A stretch of DNA of 50,938 nucleotides from a bacterium (GCA_011046415.1 DSAP01000183.1:1-50938); one strand, 5' to 3'; positions 39,524 to 49,204 are shown, counted from the first letter of the stretch. Made by a program: numbers and translations. The notes: generated from the letters alone by a model not told the origin.

Positions 39524-39984
39524 AGTTTCTCCATCAAATCGGCCATTTCGATCGCGCCGAGCGCCGCCTGCCAGCCCTTGTTCCCCTGTTTCGTGCCGGC
39601 GCGTTCGATCGCCTCCTCGAGTGTATCACAGGTCAAAACGCCGTAGATGACCGGAACACCGGTCTGAAGGGATACCTGGGCGATGCCCTTGGTCACCTCC
39701 GCTGCCACGTATTCGAAATGGACCGTTCCCCCGCGGATGACCGCAGCCAGACAGATAACCGCCTTGTATTTACCGGTTGCTGCCAGTTTTTGCGCGGCAA
39801 ACGGAATCTCGAACGACCCGGGAACCCAGACGACATCCAGTTCATCGAGATTTCCGCCGTGGCGCTGGATGCAATCGTAGGCGCCTTCGAGCAGCCTGCC
39901 CGTGATGAATTCATTGAACCGGCTGATCACCACGCCCATTTTTTTTTCTTTTGCCGAAAGCTGACCCTGTATCACGTTGGCCAT
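39520..39984 (-). CDS. ribH: 6,7-dimethyl-8-ribityllumazine synthase
   Basis: '[27 protein letters not shown]', '[17 protein letters not shown]', '[41 protein letters not shown]'. Confidence 0.97.
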   Translation of the reverse strand: MANVIQGQLSAKEKKMGVVISRFNEFITGRLLEGAYDCIQRHGGNLDELDVVWVPGSFEIPFAAQKLAATGKYKAVICLAAVIRGGTVHFEYVAAEVTKGIAQVSLQTGVPVIYGVLTCDTLEEAIERAGTKQGNKGWQAALGAIEMADLMEKL

Positions 39985-39996
39985 TTGTGTGCCTCC

Positions 39997-41271
39997 CTAT
40001 TCGCTTATGACCCAGTCTTTGAGGATCAGGTGACCGAGACGATCCCGTTTGGTTGCAAGATATTTCGCATTGAGCGGATTGGGTGGAATTTCAAGAGGGA
40101 TCCGCTCAATAATTTCGAGACCATGCCCTTTGAGTCCGACCACCTTTTTCGGATTATTCGTAATCAGGCGAATTTTCCGGACACCCAGATCCACGAGTAT
40201 CTGGGCACCCACTCCGTAATCCCGCAAATCGGCGGGAAATCCCAGCGCCTCATTCGCCTGCACCGTATCCATCCCCTGGTCCTGGAGTTGATAAGCCATC
40301 AGTTTGTTGGGCAATCCGATGCCCCGGCCTTCCTGCCGCATGTACAGCATCACCCCCCGTCCCTCTGTTTGGATCAAGGAAAGGGCGCGATGGAGTTGTT
40401 CCCCGCAATCACAGCGCAGGGATCCGAAAACATCGCCGGTCAGGCACTCGGAATGAACGCGCACCAGCACGGGCTCGTCCGGATTCAACTCCCCCTTGAT
40501 CAGTGCCAGATGATGATGGATGTCGATGTCGCTCTGGTAGAGATGCAGGATGAACTCGCCGAACCGGGTCGGGAACTGGGTGCTGACCGCTTTTCGGACG
40601 AGCCGGTCATGCACGCTCCGGTAGGCGATCAGATCCTTGATCGTCAGGATTTTCAAGTTGAAGCGTCGGGCCATTTCGATCAGGCGGGGCAGACGGGCCA
40701 TCGAGCCGTCGTCATCCATGATTTCACAGAGGACGCCGGCAGGGGCGACTTCCGCCAGTCGCGCCAGATCCACCACGGATTCCGTGTGTCCGGCCCGGCA
40801 AAGCACACCACCCGGTTCGGCCTTGATGGGAAAGACGTGACCGGGACGTCCGAGGTCATCCGGCCCGGCATCGGGATCGATCAGGGTTTTCACGGTCAGG
40901 GCCCGGTCGTATGCGGAAATGCCGGTCGTGGTTCCCTTCACCGCATCGACCGAGACCGTGAACGACGTACGCATTTTTGCCGTGTTCTCATTCACCATAG
41001 GATACAGGTTCAGGACGTTGAGGCGTTCCCTGGTCATGGCGACACAAATCAGTCCCTTTCCGTACGTCGCCATGAAATTGATGTGTTCAGCCGTGATGAC
41101 CTCGGCCGAGGCCACAAAATCCCCTTCGTTTTCCCGGTCCTCGTCGTCCACGACGATGAGGATTTCGCCTTTTTTAAATGCCTCTGCGGCTTCCGGAACC
41201 GTGCAAAACGGATTTATATCGTCTCTGTTCTGATCAATCTGCATCTTCGAATCCATCCAACTTTGCGTCAT
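39997..41271 (-). CDS. ribBA: Bifunctional DHBP synthase / GTP cyclohydrolase II (RibBA)
   Basis: '[40 protein letters not shown]'; '[28 protein letters not shown]', '[36 protein letters not shown]'. Confidence 0.97.
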   Translation of the reverse strand: MTQSWMDSKMQIDQNRDDINPFCTVPEAAEAFKKGEILIVVDDEDRENEGDFVASAEVITAEHINFMATYGKGLICVAMTRERLNVLNLYPMVNENTAKMRTSFTVSVDAVKGTTTGISAYDRALTVKTLIDPDAGPDDLGRPGHVFPIKAEPGGVLCRAGHTESVVDLARLAEVAPAGVLCEIMDDDGSMARLPRLIEMARRFNLKILTIKDLIAYRSVHDRLVRKAVSTQFPTRFGEFILHLYQSDIDIHHHLALIKGELNPDEPVLVRVHSECLTGDVFGSLRCDCGEQLHRALSLIQTEGRGVMLYMRQEGRGIGLPNKLMAYQLQDQGMDTVQANEALGFPADLRDYGVGAQILVDLGVRKIRLITNNPKKVVGLKGHGLEIIERIPLEIPPNPLNAKYLATKRDRLGHLILKDWVISE

Positions 41272-41312
41272 CTTGATGATTTATAGGGATTCCCGATCAA
41301 GAATCATTCGGG

Positions 41313-41942
41313 CTAAAATCCCATCGCCCGCAATTTCTCCTCGGAAAGCCCTTTCCGGGGATTGGTCAGGCTTTCGACGTATTTTGCGAGAATGTCCACC
41401 TCGATATTGACCCCGTCACCCGTCCGGCAGGTATTGAAGGTCGTGCTTGTCCACGTGTGGGGTATGACCGCGACGCGGACGCGGGACGACCGGATTTCCG
41501 CCACAGTCAAACTGATGCCATTGACCGCCAGAGATCCCTTCACCGCGACATAACGAATCAGATCCTCCGGAATCGCGATCTCTATCTCGTATCCCGTTCC
41601 GCGCGGGACGATGCGGAGGATGCTACCGATGCCGTCCACATGTCCCTGGACGAGATGTCCTCCCAGTCGGTCGCCCACCCGCAAAGCCCGCTCGAGGTTG
41701 ACCGGATCGTCTTTTCCGAGATTTCCGAGTGTGGAACGTTTCAGAGTCTCCGGGACTGCGACCGCCTCGAAAGCGCCGGTTAAGATCCGGTCGGCCGTCA
41801 AGCAGACTCCGTTGACCGCGACCGAATCATCGGTCCGGAGACTCTCGAGCACCTTTCCGGCCTGAATACGAAGCCGCCGGCCGGCTTTGATCGGATTGAT
41901 CTCCCCGATTCGTCCAATTTCCTCGATGAGTCCGGTAAACAT
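41313..41942 (-). CDS. ribE: Riboflavin synthase alpha chain
   Basis: 'MFTGLIEEIGRIGEI', 'DSVAVNGVCLTA', 'HLVQGHVDGIGSI', 'GSLAVNGISLTVAEI'. Confidence 0.96.
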   Translation of the reverse strand: MFTGLIEEIGRIGEINPIKAGRRLRIQAGKVLESLRTDDSVAVNGVCLTADRILTGAFEAVAVPETLKRSTLGNLGKDDPVNLERALRVGDRLGGHLVQGHVDGIGSILRIVPRGTGYEIEIAIPEDLIRYVAVKGSLAVNGISLTVAEIRSSRVRVAVIPHTWTSTTFNTCRTGDGVNIEVDILAKYVESLTNPRKGLSEEKLRAMGF

Positions 41943-43043
41943 TCAGAACCTGGCATCGATCATTAAATCTGAACCCATTTTCCGCCACCGGGCGGTTCGG
42001 AATGAGATAGCCTCATCCGGAGTGCGGATTCCCAGATCGGCAAACGGGGAAATCCCCGCCCCGAAAACCCTTGGGGCGGTGAAAACCACCATCCTGTCAA
42101 TCCGTTTTTCGCGAAGAAACGATGTAAACACCTCACTCCCCCCCTCGACGAGGATCCCGGCCAGTCCCGCCTCCGCGGCTTTTTTCAGGAAGGCGTCCAG
42201 GTCGATCCGGCCGGAGGTGTTCCGGCTGATTCGCCAGATTTGAACGCCCAGGGCGCGGATCGCATCCGCCTTCCGCACATCCGCATCCCATCCCGTGACG
42301 ACGATTGTTTTTTCCGGTTCGGGAAGATGCAGAATCCGGGCGGCCGGGGGAATCCTGAGGCGGGAATCGAGTACGATCCGCCTCGGTTGAACCGTACGGG
42401 AAAGGCGGACCGTGAGCCGGGGATCATCCGCGATGACGGTTCCCACGCCCACCAGGACCGCATCATGCGCCCTCCTCAGCTTCTGGACCATTCGGCGTGA
42501 CCGTTGGCCCGTGATCCATCTGGACCGGCCGTCCGGAAGCGCAATTTTTCCGTCCAGCGTCTGGGCGATTTTGAGCGTCACATAGGGTGTGTTGCGCGTG
42601 ATGAATTGAATGTACGGTCCGTTTATCTCCCTGCATGCGGATTCAAGAACGCCTGTCACGACTTCCACGCCTGCATTTCTCAGCCTGCGGATTCCTTTTC
42701 CCGCGACGCACGGATTGGGATCCTCCATGCCGACCACGACCCGTCTGATTCCGGCGGCAAGAATCGTTTCCGTACAGGGCGGAGTCTTTCCGTGATGGTC
42801 GCAGGGTTCGAGATTGACATAAAGTGTCGCGTCCCCGGCTGATCCGGATGCCATGCCGCGCAGAACGTTCACCTCCGCATGGGGGCCGCCGAAGCAGGCG
42901 TGATAGCCTCTCGAGACAATCTCGCCGTTTTTCACGATCAGCGCACCGACCAGCGGGTTGGGGCTGACCCGTCCCTCACCCCGTTTCGCCAGCCGGAGCA
43001 CCTGACGCATGTATCGTTCATCCGTCAAAAGAAAATGCCCCAA
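41943..43043 (-). CDS. ribD: Riboflavin biosynthesis deaminase/reductase RibD
   Basis: 'RYMRQVLRLAKRGEGRVSPNPLVGALIVKNGEIVSRGYHACFGGPHAEVNVLRG', 'LEPCDHHGKTPPCTETIL'. Start ambiguous: TTG 43043, TTG 43028 or ATG 43010. Confidence 0.96.
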   Translation of the reverse strand: MGHFLLTDERYMRQVLRLAKRGEGRVSPNPLVGALIVKNGEIVSRGYHACFGGPHAEVNVLRGMASGSAGDATLYVNLEPCDHHGKTPPCTETILAAGIRRVVVGMEDPNPCVAGKGIRRLRNAGVEVVTGVLESACREINGPYIQFITRNTPYVTLKIAQTLDGKIALPDGRSRWITGQRSRRMVQKLRRAHDAVLVGVGTVIADDPRLTVRLSRTVQPRRIVLDSRLRIPPAARILHLPEPEKTIVVTGWDADVRKADAIRALGVQIWRISRNTSGRIDLDAFLKKAAEAGLAGILVEGGSEVFTSFLREKRIDRMVVFTAPRVFGAGISPFADLGIRTPDEAISFRTARWRKMGSDLMIDARF

Positions 43044-43062
43044 AAGAACCTTCTTTCAGGGC
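43027..43062 (-). terminator. Expression-platform terminator of the FMN riboswitch
   Basis: Minus strand GCCCTGAAAGA-AGGT-TCTTTTGGGGC followed by ATTTTCTTTT; the 5' arm GCCCTGAA is also complementary to the riboswitch 5' strand TTCAGGGC. Confidence 0.75.
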
Positions 43063-43203
43063 GGCATTCGATCCAATGCGTCTTTTCTTCTTCTTTCATC
43101 CGGACTTTGACCGTCGGCATCAGAGTTTCACTGATTCGATCCCGCACCCGCGGGACGCGTGGGCTTTGACCACCGGTGAGGAATTCCGCCTCGCCCTGAA
43201 GAA
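43053..43203 (-). promoter_or_regulatory. FMN riboswitch (RFN element) controlling ribD-ribE-ribBA-ribH
   Basis: Minus strand CTTCAGGGCGAGGCGGAATTCCTCACCGGTGGTCAAAGCCCACGCG...GTGAAACTCTGATGCCGACGGTCAAAGTCCGGATGAAAGAAG: RFN landmarks in the correct order, just 5' of ribD. Confidence 0.95.
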
Positions 43204-43211
43204 GTTGATTT

Positions 43212-43240
43212 AATATAAATAAACTGCCCATCCAAGTCAA
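43212..43240 (-). promoter_or_regulatory. Candidate sigma70 promoter of the rib operon
   Basis: Minus strand TTGACT-N17-TATATT immediately upstream of the FMN riboswitch. Confidence 0.7.
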
Positions 43241-43270
43241 GGGATATTTCCGTCGGTTTAACCATGCTAT

Positions 43271-43316
43271 ATACTATCTATTGTAAGAAATTGAAATATT
43301 AAACTATATATTGTCA
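43271..43316 (+). promoter_or_regulatory. Tandem NrdR-box-like sites upstream of the ribonucleotide reductase gene
   Basis: Two copies: ataCTATCTATTGTaa (43271-43286) and aaaCTATATATTGTca (43301-43316); the second matches the recalled core CwATATATwG exactly, the first has one mismatch; 30-bp centre-to-centre spacing. Confidence 0.65.
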
Positions 43317-43324
43317 TTTTTCTC

Positions 43325-43353
43325 TTGACTTTTGGGAATCCCTTTTATATGTT
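43325..43353 (+). promoter_or_regulatory. Candidate sigma70 promoter of the ribonucleotide reductase gene
   Basis: TTGACT-N17-TATGTT directly downstream of the NrdR-like boxes. Confidence 0.55.
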
Positions 43354-43420
43354 ATCTCATGCCTTTGACAAGGAAATTTCTCCAGTAAATCCATCCGGAC
43401 AGCGTAAGGAAGGAAACGGC

Positions 43421-45949
43421 ATGACGACCCCAGATAGACAGCGACTTGCGCCGGACGTTACGGTCAGCGAAGACCTATTCGAAATGGACTGTATGGAACC
43501 GGATTCTTCACGGTCCCTGCATCGGTATGGAGATTCTTCGAATCTCCAACCCGAATCATCACTCCCGGAAACCGAAGAACCAACCCGGCCGGAGAATGGA
43601 TCCGATACAGATTCCCCGCCGATGCGCGTAGAAACGGATGATTCGCTGACGACGGATTCTCTGACCGAGGAATATATCATTTCCAGGTCGGTGTTCAACG
43701 AAGACCTCTCGCTCGCCGAGAATGCCCTGAAAGTCCTCGAAAGACGGTATTTAAAAAAAGACCAGACAGGCAAGGCCGCCGAGACACCGAAAGATCTCTT
43801 CCGCCGCGTCGCCCGTTTTATTGCCGAAGCCGATCTGACTTATGATCCCGATGCGGATGTCGAAAGAACCGAACGGGCTTTCTACGCACTGATGAGCCGC
43901 CTCGAATTCATGCCCAACTCCCCCACGCTGATGAATGCCGGACGCGAGCTCGGACAACTTTCCGCTTGTTTCGTCCTGCCGGTTGAAGACTCGATGGATT
44001 CGATTTTTGAGTCAGTCAAACATACGGCGCTGATCCATAAATCCGGCGGAGGCACGGGATTCTCATTCAGCCGCGTGCGTCCGAAGAACGATATCGTGCA
44101 ATCCACCCGGGGCGTGGCCTCCGGTCCGATATCCTTCATGCATGTATTCGACGAAGCCACCGAGACCGTGAAACAGGGCGGAACCCGACGCGGCGCGAAC
44201 ATGGCCATTCTGCGCGTCGATCATCCGGATATCATGGATTTTATCACCGCCAAGGAACATGATGACAAACTCAACAATTTCAATATTTCCGTCGCAATGA
44301 CAGAGACCTTCTGGAAGGCCTATGAGGACGGGACAGCCTATGATCTCATCAATCCCCATAACGGAGAAACGGCCGGAAAACTGGATGCGAAAGAGGTGTT
44401 TGACCGGATCGTGAGTCAGGCCTGGAAAAACGGCGATCCCGGCGTCATTTTCATCGATCGGATTAATGCGGACAACCCCACCCCTTCCCTGGGAGAGATC
44501 GAATCCACCAATCCCTGCGGGGAACAGCCCCTGCTTCCCTATGAATCCTGCAATCTGGGATCGATCAATCTCTCGACGATGACGAAAGAAACGGACGGCA
44601 TAACGGAAATCGACTGGGACAAGCTGCTCTACACCGTCCGGACCGCGGTCCATTTCCTGGATAATGTCATCGATCAGAACCGGTATCCGCTGGAAGCGAT
44701 CGACCGGATGACCCGCACCACCCGGAAAATCGGACTCGGTGTCATGGGCTTTGCGGATCTGCTCATCCAGCTCGGCATTCCCTACAATTCAGAAGACGCA
44801 ATCCAACTCGCCCAAGAGTTCATGCGCTTCATCCAGGAAGCGGCCAAACGCCGGTCCCGGGAACTGGCCGCCGTGCGTGGTCCCTTTCCGGCTTTTGACA
44901 AGAGCGTTTACGCGCAGCTGGGAGAGCCTCCGCTGCGCAACGCCACGCGGACCACGATCGCCCCCACAGGCACCATCAGCATTATAGCCGGGTGCTCCAG
45001 TGGAATCGAACCCTATTTTGCACTGGCTTTCACGCGAAACGTAATGGACAACGACAAGCTGCCCGAAGTGAACCCGCTGCTGACCGAGGCGCTGAACAGG
45101 CGCGGCATTTACAGCGACGACCTGATCCAAAAAATCGCGTCACAGGGTTCTGTCGAAGAAATGCAGGAAATCCCGGCCGACATGCGCGAGATATTCGTCA
45201 CATCCCATGAAATCGCGCCGGACTGGCATATCCGCATGCAGGCCGCGTTCCAGGCTTTTACGGACAACGCGGTCTCCAAAACGGTCAACTTTCCGAACGA
45301 CGCCACGGTCGACGATGTCGCCACCGTTTATACCCTCGCCCACAGCCTGGGATGTAAGGGGGTGACCATCTATCGGGACGGAAGCCGTGATGTGCAGGTA
45401 CTGAACAAGGGAACCGGGGAGAAAAAAGCGGTTTCCAAGCCGGATCTGGAATTGTGTTCCATTACATTTCCCCGGCCGCGGGTACTGCGCGGTTTTACGA
45501 CCAAAGTCAATACGGGCCAGGGATCCTTATACGTAACCATCAATACGGACGAAACAAAACGGCCGGTTGAGGTGTTCGCCAATATCGGAAAGAGCGGTGG
45601 CGACACGGCCGCCCTGGCCGAGGCGATCGGACGGCTGATCTCCATCGCGCTCCAGAAAGGCGTATCCGTCGAGGAACTCAGCCAGACGCTCATCGGCATC
45701 ACGGGATCGCGTCCTGTCTGGAACGAGGGCATTCTCGTCAAATCGGTCCCGGACGGCATCGGAAAAATTCTGCTCAGCGAATTCGGAGAGAATCCGGCGG
45801 CGCCGATCCAGGCCGTAGAAGAAGAATCTTCCGTTCCGACTTTCTCGACCCAGGTACACGGTCCGGAATGTCCCGAATGTCAATCGGTCATGGAGGTTGG
45901 TGACGGCTGTTCGCTCTGCCGCAATTGCGGGTATTCGCATTGCGGGTGA
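43421..45949 (+). CDS. nrdJ: Adenosylcobalamin-dependent (class II) ribonucleoside-diphosphate reductase
   Basis: 'MPNSPTLMNAGRELGQLSACFVLPVEDSMDSIFESVKHTALIHKSGGGTGFSFSRVRP', 'STNPCGEQPLLPYESCNLGSINL', 'APTGTISIIAGCSSGIEPYFAL', C-terminal zinc ribbon 'CPECQSVMEVGDGCSLCRNCGYSHCG'. Start at ATG 43421 with AAGGAAGG SD. Confidence 0.95.
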   Translation: MTTPDRQRLAPDVTVSEDLFEMDCMEPDSSRSLHRYGDSSNLQPESSLPETEEPTRPENGSDTDSPPMRVETDDSLTTDSLTEEYIISRSVFNEDLSLAENALKVLERRYLKKDQTGKAAETPKDLFRRVARFIAEADLTYDPDADVERTERAFYALMSRLEFMPNSPTLMNAGRELGQLSACFVLPVEDSMDSIFESVKHTALIHKSGGGTGFSFSRVRPKNDIVQSTRGVASGPISFMHVFDEATETVKQGGTRRGANMAILRVDHPDIMDFITAKEHDDKLNNFNISVAMTETFWKAYEDGTAYDLINPHNGETAGKLDAKEVFDRIVSQAWKNGDPGVIFIDRINADNPTPSLGEIESTNPCGEQPLLPYESCNLGSINLSTMTKETDGITEIDWDKLLYTVRTAVHFLDNVIDQNRYPLEAIDRMTRTTRKIGLGVMGFADLLIQLGIPYNSEDAIQLAQEFMRFIQEAAKRRSRELAAVRGPFPAFDKSVYAQLGEPPLRNATRTTIAPTGTISIIAGCSSGIEPYFALAFTRNVMDNDKLPEVNPLLTEALNRRGIYSDDLIQKIASQGSVEEMQEIPADMREIFVTSHEIAPDWHIRMQAAFQAFTDNAVSKTVNFPNDATVDDVATVYTLAHSLGCKGVTIYRDGSRDVQVLNKGTGEKKAVSKPDLELCSITFPRPRVLRGFTTKVNTGQGSLYVTINTDETKRPVEVFANIGKSGGDTAALAEAIGRLISIALQKGVSVEELSQTLIGITGSRPVWNEGILVKSVPDGIGKILLSEFGENPAAPIQAVEEESSVPTFSTQVHGPECPECQSVMEVGDGCSLCRNCGYSHCG

Positions 45950-45975
45950 AACCTGTTACGGGACATCCTGCGTAT

Positions 45976-46008
45976 AAAAAAGAGACGCATCACGTGTCTC
46001 TTTTTTCT
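45976..46008 (+). terminator. Intrinsic terminator downstream of nrdJ
   Basis: AAAAAAGAGAC-gcatcacgt-GTCTCTTTTTTC. Confidence 0.75.
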
Positions 46009-46025
46009 TGAAAGGAATCGAGAAG

Positions 46026-46850
46026 ATGCCCCCTTCCATCGAGATCACCGACCGGAGACTGGGGGATGAATGGAAGGACTGGAACGGTGATTTCGGCCCG
46101 AACCAGGCCGACTCCCGTTCCGGAAAACGAATTTTCCTCGGATTGCTCCTCATTTGGCTCCTGGCGCTGGGATGCGGAGCCGGTGTCATCTGGTATCTGA
46201 TCGCCCCCCGCCTCACCCTGATTCATCCCGTTCTTCCGACCCTGATAGGAGGAATCCTGTTCGCCGTCTGGGCGCTTCTCACACTCTGGTTCGGTATGAT
46301 GATCCTCGCAATCCTGACCCGAAAACATTTCCTTTTCCGGTTCAGGAGCACGGAGATCTGTCTGACCTCTCTCGTTCCGGTCATCCAGAATCTCGGAAGA
46401 CGGCTGGGACTGCATCCCGACCGGATCGGCCATTCGTTCGTCCGTGTCAGCAATGCGCTGATCCGCACCATCCCCAGGAAAATCCGGCCGGATGAACTGT
46501 TGATTCTTTTGCCCCGATGCCTGCGACCGGCCCTGATCCAATCAATCCGTCAGGCGAGTGACCGGTATGGGATTCGGGTATTTACCGTGCCTGGGGGGGA
46601 ACTCGCACGCCAGAAAATCCTCGAATACCGTCCGAAAGCGGTCATCGGTGTGGCCTGCGAACGCGATCTGGTCAGCGGCATCCGGGACATCGTTCCGAGA
46701 ATTCCGGTGATCGGCATCCCCAATACACGCCCCGAGGGACCCTGTAAGAATACCTGCGTGGATATCACGGAATTTGAAAACGCCGTCCAGTCCTTCATCG
46801 GGAAGTCATTCCGGATCCTTCAGCCGGAAAATGAATTACAGGATGCGTGA
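46026..46850 (+). CDS. DUF116-family membrane protein
   Basis: Two N-terminal TM segments, then 'LLPRCLRPALIQSIRQASDRYGIRVFTVPGGELARQKILEYRPKAVIGVACERDLVSGIRDI', characteristic of DUF116 proteins. Confidence 0.85.
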   Translation: MPPSIEITDRRLGDEWKDWNGDFGPNQADSRSGKRIFLGLLLIWLLALGCGAGVIWYLIAPRLTLIHPVLPTLIGGILFAVWALLTLWFGMMILAILTRKHFLFRFRSTEICLTSLVPVIQNLGRRLGLHPDRIGHSFVRVSNALIRTIPRKIRPDELLILLPRCLRPALIQSIRQASDRYGIRVFTVPGGELARQKILEYRPKAVIGVACERDLVSGIRDIVPRIPVIGIPNTRPEGPCKNTCVDITEFENAVQSFIGKSFRILQPENELQDA

Positions 46851-47384
46851 CAGCCTGCGATCCAGAACATATCCGAGGGCCCCGATGATGAGGCCGGAGG
46901 CGAGAGAAACAAACAGAATCCCGGGCAGCAGGAAAATGAGGTGGAATCGGGAAATATAGAGCCAGGAAACGATCGCCAGCTGGGCGGTATTCTTGCACAA
47001 CGCGCCCCAGATGCTGACGCCGATCAGGCTGAAATGGTGTTTCGCGAAACGGATCATCAGCCACATCCCCAATACGGCGCTCAGACTCCCCCCCATCGAC
47101 ATCACGAAAACCGGCTGCATCAGCCTGCCCGTGAACAGTCCGGCGATCAGGACGCGCAGGACCGCGATCAGGAGCGCCTCCCGCAGACCCCACCAATACA
47201 GCGCCAGCAGAGAGACCACATTGGCCAGTCCCAGCCTGAGCCACGGCACGGGTGTGGGTATCAGACTCTCCACACTGAACAGGATGGCGGCGAGCGCCGT
47301 CATCACCGCGATTTCTGTGATCTTCCGGGACATTCGAACTCGTTTTATATTTTTGGGGGGTTCACTTCCTTCGTCCTGATTCAC
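46836..47384 (-). CDS. Gx transporter family membrane protein (HepS/component I-like)
   Basis: 'AVMTALAAILFSVESLIPTPVPWLRLGLANVVSLLALYWWGLREALLIAVLRVLIAGLFTGRL', 'SLSAVLGMWLMI', several TM helices. Confidence 0.85.
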   Translation of the reverse strand: MNQDEGSEPPKNIKRVRMSRKITEIAVMTALAAILFSVESLIPTPVPWLRLGLANVVSLLALYWWGLREALLIAVLRVLIAGLFTGRLMQPVFVMSMGGSLSAVLGMWLMIRFAKHHFSLIGVSIWGALCKNTAQLAIVSWLYISRFHLIFLLPGILFVSLASGLIIGALGYVLDRRLSRIL

Positions 47385-47606
47385 CGGGCTCTATACACGG
47401 GTTTGGATTCTGAATGAATACGCCTGAATCCAGGCTTGATCAAAAAATACGAAATAATCCTCAAAACAAAAACCCGATATTTTCCCGATGCCCCGAAAAA
47501 TGAAAACACACCGAAAAGATATGACATTTCATGACTTGAGATTTCAACTTTTCTTGTGGAAATTAACAACATACTTCGATTACGTTTGAGATGGAAGGAG
47601 ATCCCC

Positions 47607-48803
47607 ATGATTAACTCAAGATATAATTCGCCCGGCATCGCGCGCATCACATCGATTTTCATTCTCGTGTCCGCCATCATTGTTCCCGGAAAAGCCCAGT
47701 CTCCCGTACCCGAAGGCGCGGTCCTCGAACATCTCGAATCCGGATTCCAGCTCTGTGAAGGTCCCTTCTGGCATCCGGATGGATATCTGCTGTTCAGTGA
47801 CGTCTGGTCCTCGATCATCTATTCCTGGTCCGAGGAAAACGGACTGGCCACGTTCCTCTCCCCTTCGGGGCAGGCCAACGGCATCACGATGGATCTGGAA
47901 GGCCGTCTGATAATCGCCCAACACCGGGCCAGGCAGGTCGGCCGGATTGAGGAAGATGGAACGATCACGCCCTTGGCGACCCATTACGATGGCAAACGAT
48001 TCCACAGCCCGAACGACCTGACCGTCAAATCGGACGGTGCCATTTTCTTCACGGATCCGCCCTGGGGCGGCAATCCGTCCGAGATGAATTTTCACGGTGT
48101 TTATCGCATTCCCCCGAACGGAGGCGATCCGCAACTGCTGGCGGGCGATATCACCTATCCCAACGGGATCGCTTTCTCGCCGGACGAGAGCAGGCTCTAT
48201 GTGGACGACTCGAACGGCAAGAATATCTTTGTTTTCGACGTGATCGATGACACGGCTCTGGCGAACAAACGGGTTTTTGCCAATCTCGGCGGGACCCAGG
48301 GCGCCGACGGCATCAAAGTAGACGGGACGGGCAATATCTGGATCGCCGGATCCGTGGGGGTGGCTGTCTATTCACCCGATGGAGATCGAATCGGATCGAT
48401 CACCGTCCCCGGAACCGTCACCAATTTGACTTTCGGCGGCGTGAACGGAAAAATGCTCTACATCTGCGGTTTTAATGATTTGTACAGAATGGATCTGACC
48501 GGCCAGACGGGAGTGGATACAAAATTCGACGAGCAGCCGGAAACCATCGGGCTGAATCAGAATTATCCCAATCCCTTCAATCCGTCTACCCTGATCCGGT
48601 TCGATCTTCCGAAAGAACTACATGTCAGGCTGAGTATTTACAATATGTCCGGACAGGTTGTCGACGTGCTTCTCGATCGGCGAATGGATGCAGGCAGCCA
48701 TCTGAAGGAATGGGATGGATCCGCCCACAGTTCGGGCGTGTATTTTTATGAACTCGCAGCCGATGGCCGGCGCATGATCCAGAAGATGAATCTGATGAAG
48801 TGA
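47607..48803 (+). CDS. Secreted SMP-30/gluconolactonase-like beta-propeller with T9SS-type C-terminal sorting domain
   Basis: 'EGPFWHPDGYLLFSDV', 'HSPNDLTVKSDGAIFFTDPPWG', 'YPNGIAFSPDESRLYVDDS'; C-terminus 'LNQNYPNPFNPSTLIRFDLPKE...SSGVYFYELAADGRRMIQKMNLMK'. SD GGAAGGAG before ATG 47607. Confidence 0.9.
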   Translation: MINSRYNSPGIARITSIFILVSAIIVPGKAQSPVPEGAVLEHLESGFQLCEGPFWHPDGYLLFSDVWSSIIYSWSEENGLATFLSPSGQANGITMDLEGRLIIAQHRARQVGRIEEDGTITPLATHYDGKRFHSPNDLTVKSDGAIFFTDPPWGGNPSEMNFHGVYRIPPNGGDPQLLAGDITYPNGIAFSPDESRLYVDDSNGKNIFVFDVIDDTALANKRVFANLGGTQGADGIKVDGTGNIWIAGSVGVAVYSPDGDRIGSITVPGTVTNLTFGGVNGKMLYICGFNDLYRMDLTGQTGVDTKFDEQPETIGLNQNYPNPFNPSTLIRFDLPKELHVRLSIYNMSGQVVDVLLDRRMDAGSHLKEWDGSAHSSGVYFYELAADGRRMIQKMNLMK

Positions 48804-48817
48804 CAGGTTTTGCATTC

Positions 48818-49198
48818 TCACATCGTCGTCGCATCGATCGCTGAATCCTCCGTTCCGGTTACGCGCACGACGACCCGGTTCGGCACGCACACGACCATTT
48901 CACCGGCCCTGTGAATCGCCCCCATATGAACACATATCTTATTCGGGCAGGGAGACGAGACGATTCGTACCCGGTGGTCATGGATCACCACATGCGTCTC
49001 TCCGAGCGGTCCGTGGACGGAGATTTCACGGTTTTCATGCAGGGATTTCCGGATTTCCCCTTCGGAAGTCGTGATGACGGCCGCCGTTCCTTCTTGACCG
49101 CTCCGGTTGAGCACCAGGAAACCGGCGAGGGAACCGCACAACAACCCGCTGATGAGAATCCGGTCGCAGCGTGTCAGGATTTTGAGGATCCGCTTCAT
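48818..49198 (-). CDS. NusG domain II-containing small membrane-anchored protein
   Basis: N-terminal TM helix, 'VIHDHRVRIVSSPCPNKICVHMGAIHRAGEMVVCVPNRVVVRVTG', diagnostic of NusG_II proteins. Confidence 0.87.
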   Translation of the reverse strand: MKRILKILTRCDRILISGLLCGSLAGFLVLNRSGQEGTAAVITTSEGEIRKSLHENREISVHGPLGETHVVIHDHRVRIVSSPCPNKICVHMGAIHRAGEMVVCVPNRVVVRVTGTEDSAIDATTM

Positions 49199-49204
49199 TC
49201 CGAT

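Noticed and set aside
39508-41286. 592-aa plus-strand ORF
   Set aside because: Fully antisense to clearly recognisable ribH and ribBA; composition is typical of reverse-frame translation.
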